Below are positions 52,640-64,000 of a stretch of DNA of 64,000 bases, in pieces (within the stretch, counting starts at the first letter, position 1; the number at the start of each line of letters is the position of its first letter). This DNA comes from Pipra filicauda (Eukaryota; Chordata; Aves; Passeriformes; Pipridae). The translations under genes were made by a program, and so were the position numbers. The stretch lies in contig NW_024104401.1 of NCBI RefSeq assembly GCF_003945595.2, forward strand, positions 1,164,558-1,228,557, in the 5' to 3' direction. Under the pieces are notes generated by a model that saw only the letters and a list, made by a program, of their open reading frames with translations, had not been told where the DNA came from and searched no databases.

Positions 52640-53680
52640 AGACTCGTTACTTGTGATAGATGTTATGCATCGTATGTAGTGTGCGACTGCAGGAAGCAGT
52701 AGGTAAAAAGAAAACTTGAGCAGGCCTCGTCATTGACATTTTCCACCACTTCCCCCCTCTCCAAAAAAGGGAAAAAAATTAATAGAGGTTTCTTTTGTGA
52801 GCGTGAGCTGGAGAAAATTGGCCATTTGTCTGTGAGGTAATAGGCTTTGGGATAATATGAAAATCTGTCAAATGATTAAATTCAATGACATTAAATCACA
52901 ATTCACGAAAGGAGAATACTGCACACTTTAATTCTATTTAATTTTTGAGGGGGGGGAAAAAGCCCTTAAAAAAATTTTGTTTGAGTTTCTCTTGAGCTGA
53001 TTTCTCTGTGCTCCTTCTTAAAAGTGCCTTTCTAGTTGCCACACAGTGATGTGATCATTATCTGTCACCTCGTCGCCTTGCTGCCTCAACACGCAGTAAA
53101 ATACAAAAAAAAAAAAAAAAAGAGGGGGGGGAGGAAAAGAAGACCAGAGGAGCTTGTGAAGTATGACTTCCTATCCCAAGACTCATTGCCTGCGATTCGT
53201 ACCGCTTGACAGTAATGATCTTATTACAGTACTCTGGACCTTGAAGAGATTTCATGAGGAGAGCGGGAGGACGAGCCTCCGTGTAATCAAGTGGCGCTGA
53301 ATATTCCACGCGGTTTTGATCACACACTGATTGGGCACAGTTTTAGCCCATCTTCTAGTCAATTATGCATGGCCCCTCGTGCTCCTGTGATAGTCAGAAA
53401 CATTGATGGCTGTTGTCTGGGGGGGCTGGCAGCCAGCCAGGGGTTTGAAGTGCAGTCATTCCGGGAGAAGTGCTTTTTAGTTGGAATTGATTACCTTTCT
53501 TTGGGTTTTTGCTTAATGGCAAAACTGTATTGGAGAGGGCTTCAGGTGAAAAATGGCCGTATTAGCCATTTAGAGGAGCTGAACTCCTAGTCAATTTTTA
53601 GCTTTCCCCTGTTTCCATCTAATTTATATTTAATGATGTACCGTTTGATAATATTTAAGATATTTCATTTCCAGTTGCTG
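52640..53680. promoter_or_regulatory. Possible conserved non-coding segment
   Basis: Repeat-free except for A- and G-runs near 52951-52965 and 53104-53132. It has several CTGTCA/TGACAG (MEIS-type) and ATTA cores: ATCTGTCAAATGATTAAAT, TATCTGTCACCTC, CTTGACAGTAATGATC and TCAATTATGCATGG. Candidate enhancer by motif content only. Confidence 0.33.
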
Positions 53681-54800
53681 CTGAGCACACATGTTGAGCA
53701 CATGTCAAATGACAGCGGATCAGTATTCAGGTTTTAGGAATTAATCCAGTTTAACCTTCAGGCTGCCAGAACGTGTCTTTTTTGGCACCTGTGCCAGGAA
53801 ACATTGGGTTTATCTGCAGGTGGTACAAAGCTGACGTTCCCAAGCAGAGCCAGAGCTGTTGTCATCCCATAATGAGGATAAATCCAGGTGCTTTTAAAGA
53901 AGCAAAGGGTCTTTAGCTGGGTCCTTCGTTCAGATTCTCTTGTCTCAGAGGCTGATTAGGCTGCTGGTAATTCCTCCCCTATAAAAATGTCTCATCTTCC
54001 TTCATTCAGATCCCTTCAAATGAAAATAAAATCATTAAAGCCGTTCATATTGAACTCCCAAGCACCAGATAAGGAAATACTTAATTGTCAGTTATGCTTC
54101 TTGTTCTGGTCTCTCACATTTGAATATCCTACAGTATCTAATCTTTGGATGCATGTGCAGTTTGAGGAGGTTTGGAGCAGGACTTTAGGCTGAAGTACAA
54201 CATTGTATTATCCCTGCATCAAATGGAGAGCTGATGCTTGGAATGTGCTGTATAGGCGGTGAAAAGATGCAGTGAAAATATTCTGGTATCACCCCAAGTT
54301 GGTTTTTTCCCACTAATCAGTATTATTTTTCTCTTCCTGCCTGAAATCATTGCAGTCCTGTAGGCTGTCAGCCTTTTCTGAAGGTGTTTCTGCTACTAAA
54401 TGCCTCCCTCATGGTACTGCCCCTCTTCTACTGCTTCCCTGTTATTTGGATTGTGAGTGGGTTTTTTTCCCCTAAAATCAGTCCTATGCTTGACCATCCT
54501 ACCCCTTAAAAAGCAGCTTTAATTTTTTTTAAAATTCTTTCTTTAAGATCAGTTCTCACCTCCCACATAGGGGCCGGACCAGAATTAAGAGCAAAACAGA
54601 AGTAGTCTCGGTGGTTTTTTTCTCTCTGAAACAGAACTGTTGGGTTTTCATCCAGTCATTTTGGGTTCAGCTATTGTCTGAAATGCCACATCCTAGTCTG
54701 GGGGGACTTACATGTATTTTGTGGTAATGTTTTACTACTTTTAGGCAGCCCACAAGGGCTGTGGGAATGTTTTTTCCCCTCCTTTGTGAGAGAAGCTCCT

Positions 54801-54821
54801 CTGAGTGTGTGTGTGTGTGCT
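54801..54821. repeat. Short (TG)n run
   Basis: GAGTGTGTGTGTGTGTG, about seven perfect TG units. An ordinary microsatellite. Confidence 0.85.
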
Positions 54822-56285
54822 TGATCCCTGTGCCAGGTGCTCCTCAGCATCCTCCTGCCCACGCTGAGGGGGAAGTTCTTGACTCTGGGGCCCCTTGGTG
54901 TCTCTTTGGGAGGTTTTGAACCAAACCTTTAGTGCCCAAGTCGTAATAAACCAGAAGGTCCATGGGCAGCCCTGAATTTTCCATATTTGACTCCATGAAG
55001 AAGGTAAAGGCCTTGGAAAGGAAAACTTTTAAGGGCGGGGGGGAGGGAAATTTCTCCATTTTTGACTCTGATGACTTTCTTTGAGTGTGGACTCTGTTGT
55101 TTGAGGCTGCTATCAACACTGCCTGTGGGAATATGTGCTATTCCCAAAGGATTCTTTATCTAGGAGCTGGAAGGAGACAGTGATGGAACAGACTCCTCAG
55201 TAGCAGATGATGCCTTACAAGTATCTCCTTTTTAGCAGCGCGACTTCTGCAGTGACATCACCAGCTCCTGGAGACTCAATAAATCACAGCAAATCTCCCA
55301 CTTGAATGGGATGCTGCAGTGTGGGAAACATCTATGTGCTTTTTAAAAAGAAAATGCTGTTTGTTAGAATGTGATTCTCCCCCGGGAGGCCGCAGGGGTT
55401 CCTCCCAGGAGGGGTGGTGTGGCCCCCGTGTCGGCCTCGCTGGGGTTTTCAGGCCAACACGGCATTGACTTGACTTTGACTTCCTTCCCCAGTGCTTTGA
55501 ATCCGTCCTTTTAATCTGGGCAGGACGAGCTGCAGTTTGTGGTGATGGATTACAAAGAGTGTTTCTGCCTCTGCTTCATTTGACAAGGAATTGGCAGCTC
55601 CCTCCAAGAGAGTTTCAGCTCCCTCTTATTTCTCCTTTCCCAGGCTCCTCCTTTTGGGTCTTCAGTGGGTGCTCAGTGTGCAGTTGTCTTGCAGGCTAGA
55701 ATTTCAAGGGAAAAATAGGGGGGGAAAGGACGTTTTAGTATTTAAATCCTCATTTGAAAACTGTTAGTGATGGTGACAGTTTTGTGATAATAATAAAAAC
55801 TGGGGCTTTTCAGCCAAGGTGATACTTGGTAGTGGTAAACAAAACACCAAAGGGATTCAGCCAATTTCCAGACAACTTGAATGCTTTAACCATCGTATTT
55901 ATACAGAAAAGTACAGTTCAGCATTTACTTAACCTGAAAATTGGAAGCAATCCTATTGCATTGGGCTTAATATCAGCATTGTCATACGCATCATCACTTT
56001 TTGGTTGGGTGCTGCCCGTCAGTGGGCTGGGAATGGTCAGATAGAAAGAACTTCTTGCCTTTTTTTAAAGTAACAAACTCAGATTTTATGGTGAGACGTG
56101 GTGTTTATCACAGGAATGGTGTAGCAGTCTGAGCTTGGAAAGGTGGATGTAGTGGAGGAAATCTGACAGTACTTACCCAGTGGACTAGTATGTGGATTTT
56201 TGCTCTTCAGTGATGATTTAGAAAGATTTCTGCAGTCTCTGGAGGTGTCTCTCACCCACTAGTATTAATTAAATTATGTTTCTTT

Positions 56286-56334
56286 TAGAGTCATGGAATG
56301 GTTAGGATTGGAAGGGACCTTAAAGCTCATCTGG
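56286..56334 (-). mobile_element. CR1 LINE fragment, very short
   Basis: AGAGTCATGGAATGGTTAGG, then GGAAGGGACCTTAAAGCTCA. Terminal ~49 bp only. Confidence 0.78.
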
Positions 56335-56713
56335 CTTTGGATGATGTTTGTTTCAGGGAAACGCTGACATTCCAGTTATTACTAGGAAAGTATTTTGATT
56401 ATGAAGTTTTCCAAGGTATTTTCCATTTCCAGTGACTCATTCCCCTGGGCTCACAGTGCATCCTTGCCATACTTCATCTGCTGTGGCACAGAAACATGGG
56501 GGGTCTTTCTAACACAGTTTTACCCAGCTGGAAGGATCAACCACAACCAGTAAGATGAGCTGGGAGGTTTTCCACGCTGACATTCCTATTCTGACTCCAG
56601 CTGCAAGTTACTGGCTCCAGGGTGTGAAGGGGAAATACTCTGCCTGTGGACATGTCAGCATCGTGTGTGACCTGATGCAGCCTCACAAGGGGTGTGGTCT
56701 GTGCCCTGTAGCA

Positions 56714-56764
56714 TGAGATGGTCTTTAAAGTCCTTTCCAACCCAAACCCTTCTGTGACTGCATG
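56714..56764 (+). mobile_element. CR1 LINE fragment, very short
   Basis: GAGATGGTCTTTAAAGTCC, then TTTCCAACCCAAACCCTTCT and GTGACTGCATG, matching the last ~50 bp of sense CR1. Confidence 0.7.
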
Positions 56765-57367
56765 AAATAACAAATGTACATTTTCATCCTCAAACTAAGC
56801 GCTCATCAGTGACAGACAGTCCCCATTCAGAGAGCTTTAGAAGATCACCAAGGATTCCTGAAGAATTATTTTCAGAAAATCCCCACTTGCCAGGCAACAT
56901 ACCTGAGTTTCATAGAATACTTAAGAGGCCTCGGTGTTTAATTAAATTAGAACAAACCTAATTGTAATAAATCATAGATTAGTGTGTGCCTAATGTTTTT
57001 AATAAGAAGGTAAAATGTAAGTTAATACTCACCAGGTTCCATAAAGACTCTGGTGTGAAGATCCAGAGTGATTATAAGGAGAATGTGAAAATTGATTAAT
57101 TTTTAGTGATTTGTCATCTGTAATCCTTATCTCTCAGTGTCTCTGTATACAATTAGATACCAGTTTGTTGAGGCAAAGCTCATTACTAATTAGGTCACCA
57201 TTTCTTATATTTAACCTTTAGATCCTAGATGTGAAGTGAGGAGGTGAGCTTTGGTGATAGACTGTTAGTGTCCCATGGAGGAATGGGATGTACTGGAATG
57301 GTGGGGAGGTTTTCCACTGTGGAAAAGGAGACCTGGGCTTCAACTTATGGTGTGATCTTAGGCACTG

Positions 57368-57438
57368 TTTTATTTTATTTTATTTTATTTTATTTTATTT
57401 TATTTTATTTTATTTTATTTTATTTTATTTTATTTTTT
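57368..57438. repeat. (TTTTA)13 pentanucleotide microsatellite
   Basis: Thirteen perfect TTTTA units (57368-57432) followed by six T. There is no interruption and no TTTCA unit. It lies in the intron, 14.3 kb after exon D. Confidence 0.97.
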
Positions 57439-57466
57439 AACAGTTGACTAATAGAGCAGGTATACA

Positions 57467-57495
57467 TAGAATCCCAGAGTCGTAGAACATCAGGA
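57467..57495 (-). mobile_element. Possible CR1 tail remnant beside the microsatellite
   Basis: CATAGAATCCCAGAGTCGTA fits the inverted CR1 tail repeated twice, but nothing further inward can be matched. Confidence 0.5.
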
Positions 57496-60400
57496 TCTGC
57501 TTCTACAAAATTACATATAGCAAAGGTTTTAAGTGCAGTACTCTGGTTTATTACTAACTAAAGAGTACAGGGTATGCTCAGAACTGTTATGGCATGAAAA
57601 AATAACCATGGAGGAGGTTGGAAGTAGAGTTTTGCTTTTCTTTTAAGTGTATTGATGAATACCTGCTGCCTTTATTCATAAAAATACCAATATAGTTCAT
57701 CAGTTTTTTCTTTAAGTTGTGGATGTTATTGAAAAGCTGTTCCCAGGGGAACAGCTGACAACACTTGGAAAATACTTGTGAATAATCAATCTATTCATAA
57801 TGAACTCTTTAGTCATAAATAATCTATTTGTAATGAACCTTGCTGCTTCTCCACATGCAAAATATCCCAACAGCTCCTTCCCCAGCTCGATGGCACCGCA
57901 GCTGGTAAGGGCAGAGGCAGGTTGGCTCCAGTGGAAACACTGATTTCGTGCAGGTTATTTCCATAGAGAAGACTGATGGCAAAGAAGGACAGAAAGTACC
58001 TGGGAAAGGCAATTTTACTTCTAAATAGGATGATTTTCAAAGGTTTTCAAGTTGTCTGTTGTAGCTCCACAAGCCAAAGGAGAGGCTGTGTCTTCTGCTG
58101 TGTCTTCTGCACGTTGTGTGAAGTCAGTACAGTCATCAGACAAGGAAACTCTGCTTTATGGTTCACTGAAGTATTTCACCATCTGCAATTCCTTATACCA
58201 GTGAAGAGGATAAAGTTTCCTTCTTCTGGCCAGAAACAGTTCTTTCAGGCTTTTTATTTCCTCCACAGCCTCTGACTGGAGGAGATGTTCCTGTTACATG
58301 TCATCAGGTCCCATAATTTGTCCTAATGCTACTCAATGGCTCGTCTAGAAAATGTAGAGGGACGCTGTCGAGGTTGTTAGGCACAAAGCTGAACCTGCCA
58401 CACTTTGGAAAAAAAGAAGGAAAGATTGACAAAAACTGTCCCCCAGAGCCAGAATAAAATCCAAGAGGAATTTCTGAGCAATGCAGGAGCCACCACGTTG
58501 AATCTCTTTAAGTCTTTCCTTGTCAAATCATTCTGGGCTTTGGTCCTGCTTGGAGGAGGGCACTGGATATACAAGAAACATTAAGAGGGTTCTTGTTCAT
58601 TCCAGTTGTGAAGGAGAGTAGACCATGGAGACCCTGCAAAGTACAAAAGGGTTCTGTCATTTCATTCAGTGTGCTGGAGCCTGAGATTTTGACTGACAAA
58701 TCCAAAATGAAATTTTTTTTATCCCCTTTTTTCCCCCCAAGAAGCCTTGTGGAAAGAGGAGATGGAGATTTTTACCTGCAAGTAAAAGGCACTGCCAAAA
58801 CACCCTACAGCCTCTGTAATGGTCATGTAAGTCAGAAGTCCAGCTGCTTTTGCAAGGGGGTGGGAGGGATGGACTAGATTGAAATGAGAACTGGGGAAAT
58901 GCTGAGAGATTAACTAGAAAAACTCTCCTTTAAATCCCTGTTTATATCTCAGCTGTATGGCTCTGGGGACAGGTTTCATTATTTCCCCTCCATTTTGGGG
59001 GTGAAACTGCTTCCCTGAGCTACATCAATCAGTGGGGTGAGGTCCTCCCAGGTACAGTAACCTGAGAGTACCCCTCAGTTACTCAGGGGGGGTTGGTACG
59101 TGCAGTGTATGCCCATTCCAAACAGGAAAAGCTGACTCGGTTGGTTACAGCATTTTTCAGGGGTATGTATCCTCTCAGTGACATTAAGACTTCCCTGAAG
59201 ACAATGTTTTATTGGTCTGGAGGAAACCCAACAGGTCAATGTCTGGTTGATAGCTCTGGCTTTGTCATGAGCTTGATATTACCTGTGATTGCACCTTGCT
59301 TTTGGCTTTTCATGCTTAGTTTCTTTACCAAACCCATTTGTTCTTGCCCACCCAACAGGCAGTCTTTCAACTGTGTGCACATGCAGAAATGCCCCCTAAA
59401 AAAATAATCTGTATCAGCCTTCACTATATTTGATGGCACAGTGTTTTGGCAGTAGTTTTGTACCACTGTGTCATGGGTTTTTTGTGCCATCAATTACTGC
59501 AACTACCTGCACATTAACACCACATGGAAGGGGGAGAGAGCCTGTGCTTCCTTTTGGAGAGCTGATTGCTGGGTTAGAAAAATACAGCAGGGTCATGCAA
59601 ATCCCTCACAATGCCTGGGAGATGCAGAGTAAGTAACTGGGCAATAAGTCGTGTGCTCGAAGCTGAGGTGGTACAAGAGGAGCTGAACTCCTCTGCCTTG
59701 AGCAAACACATCAAAGTTCTCTTCATTAATACATATACATGTACACAAGCTCAAAGCTTTTAACACATTTTCTGTAATCCTGAGCAACAGGACAGTTGTT
59801 GTGTAACAGAAGTTTTGTGGGTTGGACATAATTAGGTGAAGAGTGTGGAAATGTTTAGGAAGGGTGAAGTGCACAGGCCTTGCAGTTCTGCACTCCAAAG
59901 GATGCCTGTGTTCTGAAAAGCACTGTGGTTGAGGGGGGAAGTGCAGGAGACAAGGCAGGGAAGTGTCAGTGGGAGAGATAGCAAAGGTGATGAATATGAA
60001 TCAGTAGATGGAAAATGTCTTGGTTGATAAAGGAAATTAAATATATTAGAAAGATATCAAAAAAGATCTTAACAAATTATATTTAAAAAGAATTGTTGGT
60101 CTGTAGGACGTGAGGTGTGTAAGGTTGAGGAAAGAGGAATTCCTTAAATTCATCAGCAACAAATAGATTCTCACCATGGTACAGCTCCAATGCCTGATGA
60201 AAGACTGTAACAGTGAATCCTGATTTCAGAAAGGAAAAACAAGAAATTTGCTGTCACTGAGAAAAAGTGATAAGAACTTGGCTCACCTTAATTTTGTACT
60301 TCTAAACAGTTACGTGACAGCTAAACTTCCTCTACAGTGGGTGTTTTATTTATTTATTATATCTGCACAACCAGATTAGCTGTGGGCAGGAGTCCTACAA

Positions 60401-61108
60401 AGTTGACTTAAGAGCTTTCTAATCAACTGTCATGTAATTTTGAAGGGTTCTTGTAGCAGTGGGAACGTTGCAGAGAACTGGAAAAAAATGGATATTATGC
60501 TTGTAGCTGAAAAGAGGGAAGGGATCCTGAAGAATCCGTGTATTATTTAACCTCACATTGGTCTGGTGTGAAATAATGGGAAGGCTGATGTGTGATATGG
60601 TTAGAAAGTAATTTCCACTGGCAGAGTAACAAAGCTGTCCAAATCTCTTACAGGAGATTGTCAAGTGATAAAAAGCTGAGCAATTTTTAATGCCACATTA
60701 TCACAGTTCTCTTTCAAGAGCAAGTACACTGAGTTAGTCCTCAGATCACAGGAAGCAGTTAATGGGTACCCATCATCCAGCCCCAGGGAGGAGTTAACTT
60801 TTGGGGTTTGTTTTCAGCTACATGCTCTTCGGTGTTCTGGGTGATTTTTTTTCCTTGATTCCCATGGTAGTCATCTTCCTACTCCATCCACATTTCTCCT
60901 GCTAGTGGGAATGCAGCCTGGAAGACTTTTACTTCTCCAGGGATCTTCTAAGCCTTCTGGAGAAAATTCTGATTGCTGCTCCTGGTTTGTCAGCTCCCTT
61001 CTCCTCCTCTCCTGTGAATGTTCTCCCGTGTGCACATGCAAACCGAGCTTCTGTCTTCCTGTGGCCAACCCAGAGATTGATCTGCTGGGGCTTTGTATTC
61101 CCTATCCA

Positions 61109-61337
61109 GGTTTAGCTGAGTTACTGGGAAGGAATCCTTCCCTGGGAGGGGGGGAGGCCCTGGCACAGGTTGCCCAGAGAAGCTGTGGCTGCCCCATCCC
61201 TGGAAGTGTCCAAGGCCAGGTTGGACGGGGCTTGGAGCAACCTGGGCTAGTGGAAGGTGTCCCTGCCCATGGCAGGGGGTTGGAACAGGGTGAGCTTTAA
61301 TGTTCCTCCCAACCCAAACCATTCTGGGATTCTGTGA
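61109..61337 (+). mobile_element. CR1 LINE fragment
   Basis: Sense copy: GGTTTAGCTGAGTTACTGGG, GGTTGCCCAGAGAAGCTGTG, GGTTGGACGGGGCTTGGAGC and the tail TTCTGGGATTCTGTGACTG. Confidence 0.95.
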
Positions 61338-62083
61338 CTGTTATGTCCCTTCCATGTCAGTGTGACAGAAAAATGCCATCCTTAGCTCTTTGAGTGTCGC
61401 TGAAGTGCATGATCTGGTCTTCACATTTTGACTTTCTCAATTGCTGCAGCATTTTTTTTCCTGGCCTTGATGACTGTGGAATCTGTTCTCTCCATCCAAA
61501 AGCTGCTGCACTTTTACCAACTGGTGTCTGTGTGAACCTCAGCATCTGTTTATTACAGTTTTCTTCCTTCATGACTTAAATGCAGGGGATCAAAATACCT
61601 CACTCTTGGCCTCCTACAGCCTAAAAAGTCTTGCAATTTGCCAAGGGCTGCTCTGCATTGAGGCCTGTAATATATGCAAATAGTGGAGAAGGCAATGAGA
61701 ACTTGCCTGTGTGGGCTATAATCCAAATGGACCCTTCAAGTGCTGTGTAACCTTTAAATATCATGTGTGACCCTTTGGCATCCCTGTAAAAGCTGGTTTT
61801 TATTGTGGGTGAGCTGGATTGTAATACGCTGTTTATTTTAAATTTCACTTTTTTAACAGCAGAATGAGATGAGGAACTACAACCAGTACTGCTTGTGAAC
61901 CTGCCTGTAAATCTGAGGAGGCTGTGTGGGGTTTAGTTAGTTGTTTACAAAGTGTGAGTTACAGCTATGAACATACCAGTCCGACTACATCACGTGAATA
62001 CACAAATCTCTGCTCCATCACTTTGTTCAGTTGGCAAAATTGGCTTTTATTCTCCCCCTGCGTGGTTGTTTTCTTTTTCTTAG

Positions 62084-62145
62084 TCATAGAATCACAGCTT
62101 GGGTTGGAAAGAGACCTTAAAGACTGTGTAGTTCCAACCACCCCC
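62084..62145 (-). mobile_element. CR1 LINE fragment, short
   Basis: TCATAGAATCACAGCTTGGG, then GGAAAGAGACCTTAAAGACT and AGTTCCAACC. Terminal ~62 bp. Confidence 0.85.
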
Positions 62146-62471
62146 TTCATTAAAGAGAAGTGGGCATTGGTTTTGCAGAAGTAGATTTTTGTTTTTTAAG
62201 AAAAATAACACATGGGAATACAGCAAACTCAAGGAAGCTCAGTGCTGGGATTTGCTGCTTTTGAAAGGCTGGCTTGATAAAATAGGTTTGACTTCTGCAG
62301 AGAGTGGGATAATACCAAGAGCACCAATGAGATGAAGCTGTTCTTGATGGGCTGCTTGTAAATATAAAGCCCTGTTCATTTCCCAAGGGAGGGAAATCCT
62401 ATCTCCTGCTCCCTTTAAAGCTGCCCCATCCCTGTCTCCTGTCCAAGGGGAAGATGGGATTTGCAGTACAT

Positions 62472-62484
62472 GGGGGGGGGGGGG
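62472..62484 (+). repeat. G13 run
   Basis: An uninterrupted run of 13 G on the + strand. It could form a G-quadruplex in the transcript, but it is also a common site of sequencing error. Confidence 0.85.
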
Positions 62485-62789
62485 AATATTCTGCTGCACC
62501 ATACCAGTTGTGACAGCTCTGTGTGACTCTGCAGTTCGGCTTTTGCCATCAGGGCAGATCCATAAACAACGTGGAGCTTTGTGGAATCGTTAATGCCGTG
62601 CTTGTATTGATGATTTCATTTCTGCACTGGAGGAGCAGGGCCGGTCCCTCCTGCTGCAAGGCTGCAGCTTCCCTGCTTTATGATGATACTCCTCTTTCCT
62701 TTCTCTTCCTCCCCCCTACCAAAAAAAAAATAAAAAAAATAAAACCCATTGGGTAAATTGATTTGGGGCTCAGCCTTGACAGAATCCCA

Positions 62790-63060
62790 GCCCTCGGCCC
62801 CTGGCGCCGGCGTGGCCGCGGCGCGAACGCTTCCTGATTGTTTGGATGCTCCGGCAGAGGCTGCCACATCAGACTCGGAGGTGTGCAGAGATTAACTGGT
62901 GTCTGTCCGACCATTTGTCATACAAATAACAGTGCCAGTAGAGTGAAATACTATAAATCACTTTTTTCCAGGATTGAAACCTTTTATCAGTTGTGTCACT
63001 TCCATTATTCAGTAAGCGATTAGTAACGGCCATTGTGGTTGAGCCAGTTAGTAGTTAACA
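62790..63060. promoter_or_regulatory. CpG cluster and possible conserved segment
   Basis: About ten CpGs fall within roughly 45 bp (62790-62832). They are followed by repeat-free DNA with GAGATTAACTGGTG, CATACAAATAACAG, TTCAGTAAGCGATTAGTAAC and similar cores. The layout, a small CpG patch against an AT-rich segment, repeats that at 9.0-9.6 kb on a smaller scale. No exon. Confidence 0.33.
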
Positions 63061-63640
63061 CCTCAGAGCTGTGGCTTGTGAGGGAGCCTGTGACACCAGG
63101 TTCTGATGTAAATTCAGGATTTAATATTTACCTTCCCAGGCCCAGTGCAGTTGTTCCTGGGGGTTTTGCTGGAAGGTGGAAGGCAGCGCGGCTTCTTAAT
63201 TCCTTGCTCGCTCAGGCGGCCACGTGGTGTTTGTGTGTCCCTGCCAGAACACACCGTGTTTCAAACATGCAAATGTCAAATTGCAGCCTCCTTTTTCCGA
63301 CCTCATTCCAGAGCTAATCACAGCATCTCCCCAGGGATTTTCTGCAACTGCAGCTTTTGAAAAAAAAGTCGAATTACGGGAATGATAACCTTCACGTGAG
63401 AGCAGCCGCAGAGTCACGGGTTAACCCTGAGCTTGTGGGATTTCTACAAAGCAGCATCTGGGCAGATGTTGGGGAATAGCACAACCATTGGTTGAGCAGA
63501 GAGTGTGGGAAGGTTATGGTGACTTCTTTGTAAACTACATGTGAAAATTCCATCCTGCTTTATTTATCCCAGTGCCTGCTTTGATCAAGCTATTTGATTT
63601 TAATTTTTCAGGCTTTGAGGGGTCCTAAAATGGAAATTTA

Positions 63641-63733
63641 TAGATTTTTGGGTTGGAAGGGACCTCAAAGACCATCCAGTTCCAACTCCCTGCCATGGGC
63701 ATGGACACCTCCCACTAGACCAGGTTGCTGAGG
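63641..63733 (-). mobile_element. CR1 LINE fragment
   Basis: GATTTTTGGGTTGGAAGGG, then CCATGGGCATGGACACCTCC and CACTAGACCAGGTTGC, inverted. The tail repeat itself is decayed. Confidence 0.88.
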
Positions 63734-64000
63734 TTGTCCTCCTTGCACTGTAGGTCCCAACATCTGCAGGTCTGCATTTTCTAATGTAGTCAAGGGAAGG
63801 ACCTGGAAGTTGCCTTCTCTGTCAGTGCAGGATGATGTAGAACCTCAGGTAAAAAGGGTCTTCAGGGCTTTTTTTCCAACCTAAATGACTCCAGGGTGAC
63901 CATCCTGTTTTATCACAAGCTTTCAGGTTTATAGAGAAATAATCGTTAAAGGTGGCTCAGTAGTTTGTAGGAAAAGACCTTGACACAATAAATCTCTCCA

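Noticed and set aside
57784..57841. Short direct duplication of an AATCTATT...TAATGAAC-like segment
   Set aside because: Two diverged copies of about 24 bp in AT-rich DNA; too weak to call.
59055..59085. Possible hairpin with AGTAACCTGAG and CTCAGTTACT
   Set aside because: A short stem with a bulge, expected by chance in 64 kb.

Overview
This window is a piece of vertebrate, almost certainly bird, nuclear DNA lying inside one very large gene on the + strand: AGAP1 (ArfGAP with GTPase domain, ankyrin repeat and PH domain 1, formerly CENTG2). The bird call rests on about 29 fragments of the CR1 LINE, the dominant avian retroposon, many ending in the family's 3' tail of ATTCTGTG-like octamers, and on the absence of anything resembling Alu, B1 or other mammalian SINEs. 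The CR1 sequences look like those of Neoaves rather than something specific to chicken, but I cannot name the species.

Only four coding exons are visible: A 209-313, B 12502-12670, C 25433-25594 and D 42886-43047. Together they hold 598 coding nt (199 codons plus 1 nt). All have AG acceptors and GT donors, and the phases join correctly (0-0, 0-1, 1-1, 1-1) into one open frame. They encode the N-terminal half of the split PH domain (exon A and the start of B), then the Ser/Pro-rich insert inside that domain (rest of B, C, D), ending in a strongly basic patch. The GTPase-like domain lies upstream of the window. The second half of the PH domain, the ArfGAP domain and the ankyrin repeats lie downstream; I looked for the next PH exon in the last 21 kb and did not find it.

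The other roughly 99% is intron: 1-208 (end of one intron), 314-12501, 12671-25432, 25595-42885 and 43048-64000 (start of another). It holds CR1 fragments in both orientations, one MIR-like SINE relic, a (TTTTA)13 microsatellite, a perfect 3 x 35 bp minisatellite, a 571 bp imperfect inverted repeat, one clear CpG island, and several stretches that read like conserved developmental enhancers (packed homeodomain cores, POU octamers, no repeats).

There is no sign of a second protein-coding gene, tRNA, rRNA, CRISPR or new system. The best leads are regulatory or structural: a CpG island embedded in a POU/homeodomain-site cluster at 8.7-10.0 kb; a near-perfect 70 nt complementary CR1 pair bracketing exon B (a possible circular RNA or skipping signal); the 41.2-41.8 kb foldback; and the fact that the human-accelerated enhancer HACNS1/HAR2 is known to lie in an intron of this same gene, so its bird counterpart may be here.
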